From Pictodentalium vernedei (lineage: Eukaryota; Mollusca; Scaphopoda; Dentaliida; Dentaliidae), in assembly GCA_031216915.1 (NCBI GenBank), contig CM062297.1, positions 543,576,971 to 543,640,970 on the forward strand: a stretch of DNA of 64,000 nt, written 5' to 3'. Made by a program: the position numbers and the translations under genes. The notes beneath the pieces are model-generated. The model worked only from the letters and a program-made list of their open reading frames with translations. It had not been told where the DNA came from and searched no databases. This document shows positions 19,630 through 31,400 of the stretch, piece after piece; within the stretch, counting starts at the first letter, position 1; each line of letters begins with the position of its first letter.

Positions 19630-20930
19630 AGCTCACCAACTTCACTTGTGTGAGCTTATGGCATGGCTCGATCAGTCGGCGTCAGCGTACGTGTCCAATA
19701 ATGTTAAAGTTTCTGTTTAGGTCACTTATTCGCCCTATTTCCGTATCATGGCTTTTATAATGCTGCTATATGATGATTATTATCATTTTACCATGATTTA
19801 ACCCCTCATACCCTACATTTTAGACATTTTTCTTGACATTTTTAGTTGCGTTTAGTTTTCTGTTTAGCTCAGAATTTCATGTTTAACTTAGTGTTTAGGT
19901 CAGCTGCTGTGCTCCTTCTCTTCCCATGGCACTTATATTCATCATACATGTTCCTCAGTATCATTGTTCCATGATTAACCCCTCATACCCTGCACTTTAA
20001 TCATTTTTCTTGACATTTTTAGTTGCGTTTAGTTTTCTGTTTAGCTCGGAATTTCATGTTTAACTTAGTGTTTAGGTCAGCTGCTGTGCTCCTTCTCTTC
20101 CCATGGCACTTATATTCATCATACATGTTCCTCAGTATCCTTGTTCCATGATTAACCCCTCATACCCTGCATTTTAAACATTTTTTTTGACATTTTTATT
20201 TGCGTTTGGTTTTCTGTTTAGCTCGGAATTTCATGTTTAACTTAGTGTTTAGGTCAGCTGCTGTGCTCCTTCTCTTCCCATGGCACTTATATTCATCATA
20301 CATGTTCCTCAGTATCATTGTTCCATGATTAACCCCTCATACCCTGCATTTTAAACATTTTTCTTGACATTTTTAGTTGCGTTTAGTTTTCTGTTTAGCT
20401 CAGAATTACATGTTTAACTAAGTGTTTAGGTCAGCTGCTGTGCTCCTTTTCTTCCCATGGCACTTATATTCCTCATACATGTTCCTCAGTATCATTGTTC
20501 CATGATTAACCCCTCATACCCTGCATTTTAAACATTTTTCTTGACATTTTTAGTTGCGTTTAGTTTTCTGTTTAGCTCAGAATTTCATGTTTAACTTAGT
20601 GTTTAGGTCAGCTGCTGTGCTCCTTCTCTTCCAATGGCACTTATATTCATCATACATGTTCCTCAGTATCATTGTTCCATGATTAACCCCTCATACCCTG
20701 CATTTTAAACATTTTTATTGACATTTTTAGTTGCGTTTAGTTTTCTGTTTAGCTCAGAATTTCATGCTTAACTTAGTGTTTATGTTAGTTTCTGTGTTTT
20801 ACTTTTAAGAGGTTGTGTTTAGGTAAGCTTTGTCGCATGTTATGAGCCTGTTTGATACAGTTCTTGTGTTTGCCAAAGTTATTATCAAAGAGGAATGTTG
20901 GTGAGCTATAGGGCGTTGGCGTCCTTGTTT
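19630..20930 (+). mobile_element. Nested Helitron-like element (AGCTCACCAAC family, 178-bp array)
   Basis: The head AGCTCACCAACTTCAC...GTGTGAGCT is self-complementary. The body is an array of about six ~178-bp monomers (CCCTCATACCCTGCATTTTA recurs at about 19802, 19979, 20157, 20335, 20512 and 20689). The 3' end has GTTGGTGAGCT (20897-20907), an exact inverse of the head arm, then a GGGCG...CGTCC hairpin and TTGTTT. It interrupts element 3 within GAGGAATATTxTTT|AAAAATC. Confidence 0.8.
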
Positions 20931-21342
20931 AAAAATCTTCTTCAGATCTACCAATAAGAATCTTTTGATATTTGGTATGCAGCATCCTTAATGGGGATGA
21001 GATTCAAGTTTGTTCAAGCCAAGTCCCTGGGTTCATATTTAGGCTGAAAATTCGGGGTCCCGTTCCAGACTTAGAAATTTTGAACCAAAATCGGGAAATT
21101 TTTTTTTGTTTTTTTATGCGTTTCGGTCAATTTTAAGACCAAAAAAAATTTTTTTTTTTTTTTTTGCACTGAAAATTTGGGTGGCCAAGTGGGATTTCGA
21201 AAATTTTGGACCAAAATCTGGAAATTAGTTTTTTGGTTTTTTATGCGTTTTGGTCAATTTTAAGAAGAAAAAAAAATTTTAGGCTGAAAATCTTTGGTTT
21301 GGGACTTCTAAAATTTCCGAACAAAAATAAAAAAAAATCTGT

Positions 21343-21532
21343 ACCAATGACCCAGACATAGCTGGTGCTAACTCTTAAAATATAGGGCCAAACACAAATT
21401 TTGCCCCCCAATCCCCAAAATTTGCATCTAAAACCAAAGAAAACATGTCCTGAATGACCCTCCACACTTCACCTCTACTGCGCATGCGCAGTGTCAAGGA
21501 CGTTCCGAAATTGGCGCCATTAATCATTCTTA
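21343..21532. repeat. Left inverted terminal repeat of DIRS-like copy 2
   Basis: It begins GTACCAATGACCCAGAC and is the near-exact inverse of 28041-28232. It includes the palindrome TGCGCATGCGCA (21479-21490). Confidence 0.85.
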
Positions 21533-22657
21533 GTTTGGCCCTTCATCAGTTAACATCTGACTGATCTTTGTGCTTGTAAATCTCAGTTTAAATGATGCCA
21601 GACACATAAATATTAGTGAAATGGTGATTCTAAGGAGGATATAGAAGGAGGAGAGGAAAAATGTGTGACAGAAAATTATCAGGGCTGTAACTTAAAATTT
21701 TTTAATGAAATTATGTTAAGTTACCTATTTTCAAGGCAGCAGCCATTTTGTTGTCATTCTTATCAAGTTACACTGCTTGTTCAGTGTTTTCCTCTCTCCC
21801 TTTCCTTTAAGTCCCCTCTTGCTATTCTCCCATGCTTTTGGCATATTTTCTGTAATTTTATTACTAAAATTTCTTGGGAGTTTTAGCTGAATAACAGAAT
21901 GAATTCTGTTCTTTTCCCCATGTTTACGTCTTCACCTATGGGTGGTTAGGCGTAGTGTTCTGCATCTACCATCTGATGTTCTGCAGTTTCTTCCCTGGAA
22001 GTCTCTGTTTTGCATCAGATAGTGTATTATTGGTAACTGGTTTTGGGCCTGGGTGCCTGGAGTCTTATTCTAGTGTTTTTACACTTATTGTTTACATTTA
22101 CAACAGCCCTCTGTGTGAGGGGGGATTTCTTGGAAATAATATCTTGATGTTAATTTAATCATAACTAGATACATTATTATTGTTCGTAAGTGTTGCATAA
22201 ATTGTTTAAAATATTTTTAAAATTTTTGTCCACACTTAGGCTTGGGATCCATTGGGGCTCAACGTTACTTTTCAGAAACTTGGGCTGTTCTGAAAAAATA
22301 TTTTTTCAAAATTTTTTGATTTCAATCATTTTTTCTATGTTAATGGATCATATTATTATGTATTCTGATTGTCAGGGGTTGGTGCGAGTACTAGGACTTT
22401 GTTTTCTTTTCACATTGAAAGGATTTTGGTCAATTGTAATAAGAGGAAATCTTCCTGTGACTTTTATAATCATTGTATATGTAGTCAGTGTTCTCGCACT
22501 AGCTTCTGTTCTGTATGTGATAATTTTGATGACAACATGGGAAGCGTGTGTCACGGTATGTTAGTGGGGAATTGGACATTCCGGTCCTTTCCCCGCAGGG
22601 TCACTCTACTTGATCAATTTCTATTTCAGACGATCAAGATTAGGGTGATGTATCCGT
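21533..22657 (+). other. 5' region of DIRS-like copy 2, no intact gene
   Basis: This AT-rich stretch is poor in signals. Open frames of 60-124 codons have no recognisable domain. It lies between the left terminus and the duplicated GC-richer block. Confidence 0.4.
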
Positions 22658-22784
22658 GATGTCTTCCAAAAGTTGCCTCCGTCGTCACAATTAATGAAGA
22701 GCTAGCGGAAAAGTGCTCATGTAAATACGCCAATTGCCTAAGAGGACCCTAGTAGGTTCGACGGCCTTTGACGTCCGCTAGCTC

Positions 22785-22880
22785 GCCCGGTGTAGCGTCC
22801 ATTCATCGAATGGTTCGGCAGCCGGGTTTGTCCGTTGCGGTCTAGAAGGAGTTTTGGGGTGATGCGAGCACTATAAATCA
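22785..22880 (+). other. Conserved hairpin block A in DIRS-like 5' region
   Basis: GCTAGCTCGCCCGGTGTAGC, then a CATTCATCGAATG hairpin, then CGGCAGCCGGG, form a nested stem (CCCGG with CCGGG). The same block recurs at about 23915-24012 with very few changes while flanking sequence has drifted. It could be a structured 5' leader or packaging signal; function is unknown. Confidence 0.45.
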
Positions 22881-23302
22881 ACCAAATGCACACCCAGTGA
22901 TGGCGGATTAGAGGGAGAACGGAGGAAGCCTTTTAGTCTGGTTTCTAGCTCGTCCAGGTCCATCCGGACGGCGAGCGAGAGAGGCCCCTCTCTCGTACAA
23001 CAACGTCTGGCCCCAGATGTTGTGGTACAAAATGTTTCGCATTCGGAGCATACGTCCGCCGCTCGGGACGCTCCGACATATAGTCAGTCCGGAGAGACTG
23101 TCAATAAGGCTTCCTCATTCTCATGGTAGCACACGACCGCTCTTGGCTATGTGACCTCGGATATCCAGTCAGCTTCGCCAATCGGAGAATCATCGGCAAC
23201 CAGGTCATACCATCCGGTAGCCAGGGACACGAGGCCTGCAGACTCCGGACGTTCGCATAAAAAAGTGTGCAGGAGTCAACGTACACGGAGCTTCCGGCGG
23301 CA

Positions 23303-23620
23303 ATGCATCGTAAGACCGCTACTGCACAGGCCTCGGTGACGGACGTGCTATCCCAAATAGCACAGCTTATCGCAGCATCCCAGCAACAACTGAATCTGTC
23401 GCATCATGTATTATCCGACGATGCTGGGTCGGGACGCTCCGCGGAAGCAGGTACGGACGTCCGAAAATTTCATCCGATCCGACGGGATGCCGAAAGGGAT
23501 TCGGAGGATTTCGAGCTTTCCCTTTCGGAACAACATATGCTGTTGTGTATGTCATCTGACTTTATCGTCTACAGGTTCTTTCGTCGGACCAGAATGCTGC
23601 GATGCCGGATAAGAAACTGA
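23303..23620 (+). pseudogene. DIRS-like Gag-type ORF fragment, block A
   Basis: An open frame contains MHRKTATAQASVTDVLSQIA and DAERDSEDFELSLSEQ. A homologous, more damaged version lies in block B (about 24430-24680, with GWRKGFGRFRVFPF in one frame). It is acidic and Ser/Gln-rich and has no zinc knuckle. Its place between the left terminus and the RNase H/recombinase remnants suggests a DIRS Gag. I do not recognise a specific domain. Confidence 0.4.
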
Positions 23621-23914
23621 TAGCGTCGGTGGACTTAGAAATTTTTTGGTTCGGTTCAGGGACATCGTCCCTCAGTTCCGACATAGTCCAATAATGTCAC
23701 ACAAACTTTCAAATTATTGAACGACGCTATATATTATTATTATTATATGCTTGCTATTACCAAGCATTTCTGGTTTCTTGTTCGCAAAGTTACGGAGATG
23801 TCTTTCAAAGTGTGCCTCTGTCGTCATAGTTAATGAAGAGCTAGCGTCAATAAGTGCTCATGGAATATGTCTATCGCCTAAGAGGTCCCTTGTAGGATCG
23901 ACGGAGTGATACTC

Positions 23915-24012
23915 GCTAGCTCACCCGGTGTAGCGTCCATTCATCGAATGGTTCGGCAGCCGGGTTCGTCCGTTGCGGTCTAGGAAGGAGATTTGGGTGA
24001 TGCGAGCACTAT
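23915..24012 (+). other. Conserved hairpin block B in DIRS-like 5' region
   Basis: Second copy of the structured block in the tandem duplication, with CCCGG/CCGGG arms and the same CATTCATCGAATG inner hairpin. Confidence 0.45.
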
Positions 24013-24954
24013 AATAACTTTAGTTTAGTTTGGATTGAGGACAGATTGGAGGAAGCCTGTTAGTCCGGTTCCTGGCTCGTCCAGGTCCGTCCGGGCTGTG
24101 AGCGAGAGAGGTCCCTCTCTCGTACAACAACATAGGGGACCGCTTGTTGTGGTTCAGATATTTCGCATTTGGAGCATATGTCCGTTGCTCGGGACGCTCC
24201 GTTATATTGACAGTCCGAGAGACTGTCGATATGCTTCCTCATCCTCACAGCAGCGCACACGACCGCACATTGGCTACGTGACCACGAGTATCCGACCAGT
24301 TTCGTCATGCAGTGATTCCACGGCGAACAGGTCACGCCATCCGGTAGCCAAGGGACACGAGGCCTATACACTCTGTTCGCTCGCATAATAGAAGTATGCA
24401 CGGGGTAACGATCACGGAGCTTCCAGCGGCAATGCATCGTATGACCGCTTCTCCACAGGCCTCAGTGACGGACGTGCTATCCAAGTTAGCACAGTTTATC
24501 GCAGCATCCCAGCGATCGACAGTTTCTCGGTCGGATCAGGAATTATCCGATGGCGCTGGGTAGGTGCGCTCCGCTGTTGCATCAGGTTCGGATGACCGAA
24601 CGCTTTATAGGGTCCGACAGGATGGCGAAAGGGATTCGGACGATTTCGAGTTTTCCCTTTTTGAACAACGGAAGCTGCCATACATTTCTTCCGGCATTAT
24701 CTTCCAGTGGTTGTTCCTTCGGACTACATTGCTGCGATGACGGATAAGAGACTTATAGCGTCATTGGACACGGAATTTTGGATCGGTTCAGGGACATTGT
24801 CCCTGACTTACCGACGCAGTCCAATAATGTCATTAGAACATTTGCATTATTTATCGACGCTATATATATATAAGCCTGCTACCAAGCATGATAGTTTAGT
24901 TTCTTGTCCGCAATGCTCAATTCTGCCTTGTATCATTTCTAGGAATAATTTATT

Positions 24955-25440
24955 TTGGCAGAACAGGGCATACAGAGAGTTTATATGCGTCTAGACGGCG
25001 GGGTTAAAGACTGGAAATTATCTTTTTCGCCGTATATGTCTTTTCCAACCACAATGTTGGAAACGACAATGATGTCTAATAGACTTAACTTAGACGCTTT
25101 ATCATACGTAATCCACCTTACTGAGGCGTTATCATTACGTCTTCAAGAGAAAGAATTCCGGGATATGATCCTCAATGTGATTTCTTTTGAGGGCAGTAGT
25201 TTGTTCACGTATAACTCCGCCCTTCAGTGGCTACCTGGAGTTGGTTAGACGTGACGCAGCCCTAGCTACATTCGCGTGTGTGGATAGTAAGGTGAAGAAC
25301 TCTCTCAGAGTCGCTTCGGTCTCGGAGAAGCTTCTCTTCGACGGCAACTTTTCAGCAATCCATGAATTGCTCGATATACATGTTCTCTTGTCTATCAAGT
25401 GTAGCAAGAGATTCAGACTGGGGCAAACATTCGGTGGTTG
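24955..25440 (+). pseudogene. DIRS-like ORF1/Gag C-terminal remnant
   Basis: Two overlapping frames read NRLNLDALSYVIHLTEALSL and RRDAALATFACVDSKVKNSL, then VSEKLLFDG, separated by a frameshift near 25245. The pattern suggests the C-terminal part of a DIRS Gag-like protein. It runs straight into RNase H-like sequence, so the RT appears to have been deleted. Confidence 0.4.
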
Positions 25441-27310
25441 ACTCAGAGAGTGCCACTGCAGTTGCCGGATCCGAGTTTTATAATTATGACGGTTGCCAGT
25501 CAAACAGGTTGGGGTACAATATTGATCCCAACGGATTCGTAGTGCCAGGGTCTTTGGGTTCCGCAGTCTCTAGGCAAGCACTTATCTTCCACGGAATAAT
25601 GTTTTTTTAGGCTTGCTTTATGTCATTGGATGAACATTATTCAGAAACGCATGTCTAAATCCTGTCCGATAATACGACAGTAGTTGCGTATCTCCAGAAC
25701 CAGGGAGGCACTCATTCGATTCCGTTATTCAATTTAACGGAAAGAATCCTTCTGTTTGTTATAGAACACCAAGTTCTGCTTTGGTCCGTCATATTCCGGG
25801 TCGTCTGATTGTATTAGGGACTCCCTTTCACGTAAGGGTCGCTTGTTGCCGTCAGAATGGACTCTCAACAAACAAGTATTCAATCAGATTTGCTATCAAT
25901 GGGAGCGCCCAATGATAATTTATTTACGACACAACTTGCTAATCAATTGCAGACGTATGTGTTTGCATGTCCGGATCTCTGAGCTTATGTTGTTAACGCT
26001 GTATTGATCTAATAGGACGGAATGATAGGATATGCGTTTCCTCCTGCGCTGTTGTTTCAGCAAGTATTGCTAAGATAAACAACCACAATACATTTCTGTT
26101 GATAGCATCTCTGTCTTCACAGAGACCGTGGGTAAATTTACTCAGATGTCTACTGTGGGACTCAACGCGAAAACTTCCTCCATGAGAGGATCTTCTTTTG
26201 CTGGGGAAAATCGTGTCATCTTCATCACAACCCGCAAGGTCTCAACCTTCACGTATTCCGTTGTGTGGTCCTTATTGCATTGTAAGCATTGTACTGGACG
26301 AGCTTTGGACGCGATTTCTTACTGTAGGAGAACCTCTTCTTCGCTATTCTATGCGGCTAAAGTGGAGGCTCTTCCGTCGTTGTTGTAGGGATCACTATGT
26401 TGATATTGTTGATCCCTCCATACTAGTCATTGCAACTTTCTAGTATACTTGTTTGACAAGATCTACTGCAGCCTGATACTATTAAGGTTATAGGTCTATG
26501 TTATCTCATACCTATGCACTCTATGATAGTTTACAATTGAATCTTATGTCTCTTTATCTAAGTCAGTTAGTAACTTTTCGATAAATAGACTTAGAATCAT
26601 TAGATTAAATTTCTATATGGAATTTAACTTCGGTTCTTATTTAGCTAAGTAATCATTTGAGCCTCTGGAAACAGTAGTTTTCAAATTCTGACCTTTTCGA
26701 CAGTAATTCTGTTGGCTTCTCTTTTACTGAAGAGTCAGTGAGCTTCATGCACTATCGGTGGATGATTCTCACTTTCGTAGTTTCGGAATCACTACTTCCT
26801 TTACTATTTAGGTTGGATTTTGGTTAAGAGTCAGGCTCCTAATAAATATCCGGAACCTATTGTTATTAAGGTCCTTCCGTCTTCGTACGGGCATAGGCCT
26901 TTACTCTGTCCGGGTAGAGTTTACGTATTTATAAACAGATATCTGTTCATTACTACGGACGTAAGCTTCTTCTGTCTTTGATGCCTAATAGAAGGACGTT
27001 ACGCCCCATTCTATTGCTAATGGATTTAATTAACTATCGGTACTGCTTATGGTATATCATTGGCTCAGCAGTTGTGCTTGAGATTTCGGCTCATGAAGTA
27101 AGAGTTCTTTCTACATCTTGGGCTTACATTAATAGTGTCGCTATTATAGATTTTTGAAGGCTGCTCATTGCGCTCAGCCATCCACATTCATGAATTTTTT
27201 ATCTCAGAAATATCGAGTCCATTTCTGGAGGCCTCTTTTGTTAGGTCTATTATCTACTGCTCAGAATGTCATTCACTTAACAGTTGCTACTATAGCTAGG
27301 TAGGCTGTCG
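25441..27310 (+). pseudogene. DIRS-like RNase H and tyrosine recombinase remnant (copy 2)
   Basis: Scattered frames align with the better copy at 49.6-51.4 kb. RNase H shows TGWGT.LIP (about 25505) and VVAYLQNQGGTHSIPL (about 25680-25730). The connection region shows LLPSEWTLNKQVFNQICYQW (about 25845-25905) and GMIGYAFPPALLFQQV (about 26020). The recombinase arginine box RVSELHALSVDDSHF lies near 26724-26770. The C-terminal box is degenerate (SAHEVRVL-like near 27088-27110). Many stops show long inactivity. Confidence 0.6.
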
Positions 27311-27319
27311 GTTTCGGCA

Positions 27320-27845
27320 GTGACTCCGTTCTGCTGCCCTCTTCGCTCTGGGCTATTTGACCCAGGGCAAGCAAAAGGGGGAGGGGGGAGGGGGGAGGGT
27401 GTTCCCTTGGGTCACCTGTTTTACTATGAAAACAAGGGGATACCTCCTCCGGAGTTAGTAATTCTGAGCTGTTACTGGGATGGCTTTTTAGTGAGAAGTT
27501 TATGTTTTAAAAATTCATTCAGGTCTTATTTTTTAAAGTATAGCTTTTGAATATAGCACGTGTCAACGGACGTTATTATACAATCCTCAGACACTTTTAA
27601 GGAGTATAAAGAGTCTCTATTCTCTAGACTTACTTTATTTATTGGCTTACTTTAAAAATTATTAGTATAAGGATTATATTGGATATTAATAGAGTACATG
27701 GATGTATGATGCTCAATTTTGCAAGGTGTTGTATCTTTCTAATTTAACATAAATAAGAAAGATACATGTAAGGCCTAATACTTCTTTTTCCCTAGAGGGG
27801 ATGACTCTATTTTATATAATTGAGCGTATTCCAACTTGCTCTATG
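27320..27845 (+). other. 3' non-coding part of DIRS-like copy 2
   Basis: No gene is seen. It holds a G-rich microsatellite-like stretch near 27376-27400 and AT-rich sequence. TCCTAGGCCCTCCAGCC (27848 on) is shared with about 48738 in another remnant. Confidence 0.4.
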
Positions 27846-27908
27846 TCCTAGGCCCTCCAGCCTTTTTACTATTCAGCTATGTCTGGGTCATTGGTACAGT
27901 ATAAAAAT

Positions 27909-28264
27909 GTTAAAAAATTTATAGTAATTTATATATTTTTTATACTTACCAATGACCCAGACGGGGATGGCCCTCCCAGGAGTTGGGAACTCATACCTCC
28001 CCGCTGAGTACATAGCGCTTACCAGGCACTGGTTATAAGAATGATTAATGGCGCCAATTTCAGAACGTCCTTGACACTGCGCATGCGCAGTAGAGGTGAA
28101 GTGTGGAGGGCCATTCAGGACATGTTTTCTTTGGTTTTAGATGCAAATTTTGGGGATTGGGGGGCAAAATTTGTGTTTGGCCCTATATTTTAAGAGTTAG
28201 CACCAGCTATGTCTGGGTCATTGGTAAGTATAAAAAATATATAAATTACTATAAATTTTTTAAC
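27909..28264. repeat. 356-bp unit with perfect 54-bp terminal inverted repeats
   Basis: 27909-27962 is the exact reverse complement of 28211-28264. The outer end is GTTAAAAAATTTATAG and the inner end ACCAATGACCCAGAC. The unit includes the right inverted terminal repeat of the DIRS-like element. A second 356-bp unit lies at 48800-49155, and related ones are at 13540-13893 and, split by insertions, 56145-60475. It may be the true right end of the element or a separate MITE that mimics it. Confidence 0.8.
28041..28232. repeat. Right inverted terminal repeat of DIRS-like copy 2
   Basis: Near-exact inverse of 21343-21532. It contains TGCGCATGCGCA at 28078-28089. Confidence 0.85.
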
Positions 28265-28478
28265 TTTTTATGCGTTTATCTCAATTTTGGGACGTGAAAG
28301 TGCAGGAACTGAAAATAGAAAGAAAATCCTGTGTATTGTGTGGGCACAACTGCTTCATCTAGTTGGTATATGCTTTTCTTAGGAGGGGTGTATGCAGCTT
28401 ATTCAAATCAAGTCCCTGGTTTGATATTTAGACTACCATGTCAGGTGAGCGCACTCAGCCCCCCTGGGGCCTCTTGTT

Positions 28479-31400
28479 AGCTCACGTGACTTTCAGTCAG
28501 GAGAGCTATAGTGATCACTCACCGTCCGTCGTCCGCGGTCCGTCGTCCGTGAACATGGTGTTTGCGTCTTCTCCTCCCTAACCGCTGAACCAATTTAATT
28601 GATATTTGAGATAATAGTTATACCCCCGCTTCGAAGAAGTGGGGGCTATATAGGAATCGCCCTGTACGTCCGTCCGTACGTCTTTCCGGACATGAAATTC
28701 TTGTGTGCGCAACTCCTCCTACATTTATCAATCAATTTGGACAAAACTTTTCAGACATCATCACTACTAAGTGAACATGCGCATATTCCAAGATTTTTGA
28801 TCTGCGACAATTTTAACCAGTTTTTCTCCCTTTGACTTAGATTTATTGTGTCTTTCCATCCGAACAAATTCTTGTGTGCGCAACTCCTCCTACATTAATG
28901 AACCGATTTTGATGAAACCTTTCAAACATCATCTCTACTAAGTGAGCATGTGCATATTCCAAACTTTTTAATCTGCGACAATTTTAACCAGGTTATCTCT
29001 CTTGAACTTTGATTTAATATGGGTTTCTACATGAAATTCTTGTGTGTGCAACTCCTCCTACATTTATCAATCAATTTGGACAAAACTTTTCAGACATCAT
29101 CACTACTAAGTGAACATGCGCATATTCCAAGATTTTTGATCTGCGACAATTTTAACCAGGTTATCTCCCTTTGACTTAGATTTATTGTGTCTTTCCATCC
29201 GAACAAATTCTTGTGTGCGCAACTCCTCCTACATTAATGAACCGATTTTGATGAAACCTTTCAAACATCATCTCTACTAAGTGAACATGTGCATATTCCA
29301 AACTTTTTGATCTGCGACAATTTTAACCAGGTTATCTCTCTTGAACTTTGATTTAATATGGGTTTCTGCATGAAATTCTTGTGTGCGCAACTCCTCCTAC
29401 ATTTATCAATCAATTTGGACGAAAGTTTACAGACGTCATCACTACTAAGTGAACATGCGCATATTCCAAAATTTTTGAGCTGTGGCAATTTTAACTAGGT
29501 TATCTCCCTTTAACTTAGATTTATTATGGGTTTCTACATGAAATTCTTGTGCGCGCAACTCCTCCTACATTTATCAATCAATTTGGACAAAACTTTTCAG
29601 ACATCATCACTACTAAGTGAACATGCGCATATTCCAAGATTTTTGATCTGCGACAATTTTAACCAGGTTATCTCCCTTTGACTTAGATTTATTATGTCTT
29701 TCCGTTCGAACAAATTCTTGTGTGCGCAACTCCTCCTACATTAATGAACCGATTTTGATGAAACCTTTCAAACATCATCTCTACTAAGTGAACATGTGCA
29801 TATTCCAAACTTTTTGATCTGCGACAATTTTAACCAGGTTATCTCTCTTGAACTTTGATTTAATATGGGTTTCTGCATGAAATTCTTGTGTGCGCAACTC
29901 CTCCTACATTTATCAATCAATTTGGACAAAAGTTTACAGACATCATCACTACTAAGTAAACATGTGCATATTCCAAAATTTTTGAGCTGTGGCAATTTTA
30001 ACTAGGTTATCTCCCTTTAACTTAGATTTATTATGGGTTTCTACATGAAATTCTTGTGCGTGCAACTCCTCCTACATTTATCAATCAATTTTGACGAAAC
30101 CTTTCAAACATTATCACAACTAAGTGAACATACGCATATTCCCAAATTTTTGATCTGCGACAATTTTAACTAGGTTATCTCCCTTTAACTTGGATTTATT
30201 ATGGGTTTTCAAATGGGATTCTTGTGTGTGCAACTCCTCCTACATTAATGAACCGATTTTGAATACATGTTGCACATTGTAAATGTGTTTTTCCAGATGT
30301 AAACCATATATGTGTGGGCTCTTTAAGTATTCAGTGCTGTTCTGTGGAAGGCCACATGCAAATACAAATTTCAACAACAAAAAATGATCTTCATGTATAC
30401 ATTTCCTAATGGCCTTCGCCTACATGATCAGAAGTGCATTCCTCTAAAAACCCAAAGCGGGGGTATTAATCACCTTCAGTGATAGTTCTAGTTTGTTATG
30501 ACATCGCAATTTGATTTTGTTCAAATCAAGTTGCCCCGCCCGTGGGTAGGGCCACACCCAAAAAGTGTGCTGAAATCTTGAAAAATCTTCTTCTCATGAA
30601 CCAGCAGTAGCAGAGACTTGATATTTGGTGTGCAGCTTCCTTTTGAGGTGTAGACTCAGATTTGTTCAAGAGAAGTTTGTGGGGCTATACTTGGCGTCGT
30701 TATGGGAGGGGCAAAATTTTTGGCCCCGCCCAAAATTTCTATTTTCCAAACCGAGAGGCTGATTTGAACCAAATTTTATGTGAGGGCTTATTGGGTCATA
30801 AGTACCTAATTTATGCTGATTTTTTTTTTCCCGTAGCCCCATGGGAACCACAGGAGCTAAAAATAGAAAAAAATTAAAACGCCCATATCTCCAAAACTGC
30901 ACGGCACCGAGAATTTTTATTTGCTCTGAAGCTTCCTTAGGACCAACAGAAAGAATTGGTAAAAAAAAATTGCCATCGGTTTTATCATAGGGTACAGTTT
31001 CGGGACTTTGAAAAAGTGCTGAGTCAGCACTTTTTAACACTGTAGGCAATGGGAAAAACATTAAAAAATCTTCTTCTCCAGATCCAGCAGGCAGAATCTT
31101 TTGATATTTGGTATGCAACATTGGAGGGTGGATCTGATTCAAGTTTGTTCAAATCGGCCCCCTGGGTTCATATTTGGGCTCAGTATAGGAGCCCGATTTC
31201 GAACTTAGTGCATTTCAGGCAAATTTCTTAAAAAATCATCTTCTCCAGATCCAGCAGGCAGAATCTTTTGATATTTGGTATGCAACATTGTGGGGTGGAT
31301 CTGATTCAAGTTTGTTCAAATCGGCCCCCTGGGTTTATATTTGGACTCAGTATAGGAGCCCAAATTTGAACTTACTGCATTTCAGGCAAATTTCTTTGAA

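Larger units (their letters stand above)
22658..24900 (+). repeat. Tandem duplication (~1.13 kb x 2) containing a Gag-like region
   Basis: Block A (about 22658-23790) and block B (about 23791-24900) run in parallel. Both contain TTAATGAAGAGCTAGCG, CGGCAGCCGGGTT, GATGCGAGCACTATAA, the Gag-like frame, and a GATAAGA..CT..TAGCGTC stretch near the end. Divergence is substantial outside a conserved hairpin block. Base composition is clearly more GC- and CpG-rich than the flanks. Confidence 0.75.
21343..28264 (+). mobile_element. DIRS-like retroelement with inverted termini (copy 2)
   Basis: The left terminus (about 21343-21532) is the inverse of about 28041-28232 with only a few differences over about 190 bp. 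This gives the inverted terminal repeats expected of DIRS1-type elements. The interior contains a duplicated GC-rich Gag-like region, a decayed RNase H-like segment and a decayed tyrosine recombinase. Most of the RT appears deleted. Upstream of the right terminus, GTCTGGGTCATTGGTA (27880-27895) may be the internal complementary region that DIRS elements use to form circles. It is inserted in a Helitron-like element. Confidence 0.7.
18760..28478 (+). mobile_element. Helitron-like element 3, interrupted by a relative and by a DIRS element
   Basis: The head (AGCTCACCTGAC, 18760) and leader match element 2. The element is cut at 19630 by a smaller relative and resumes at about 20931 with AAAAATCTTCTTCAGATC. 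It is cut again at 21343 by a DIRS-like element and resumes at about 28265 with TTTTTATGCG. It ends with GTCAGGTGAGC (28440-28450), a GC hairpin and CTCTTGTT at 28478. The next element starts at the adjacent base. Confidence 0.7.

Noticed and set aside
22285..22564. Hydrophobic frame resembling a membrane protein (TFIIIVYVVSVLALASVL)
   Set aside because: Low-complexity, T-rich sequence in the DIRS 5' region; no homologous frame elsewhere and no family recognised.
28690..30270. Regular repeats suggestive of a CRISPR array
   Set aside because: Monomers of 171 bp without unique spacers, in a eukaryotic transposon with defined ends.
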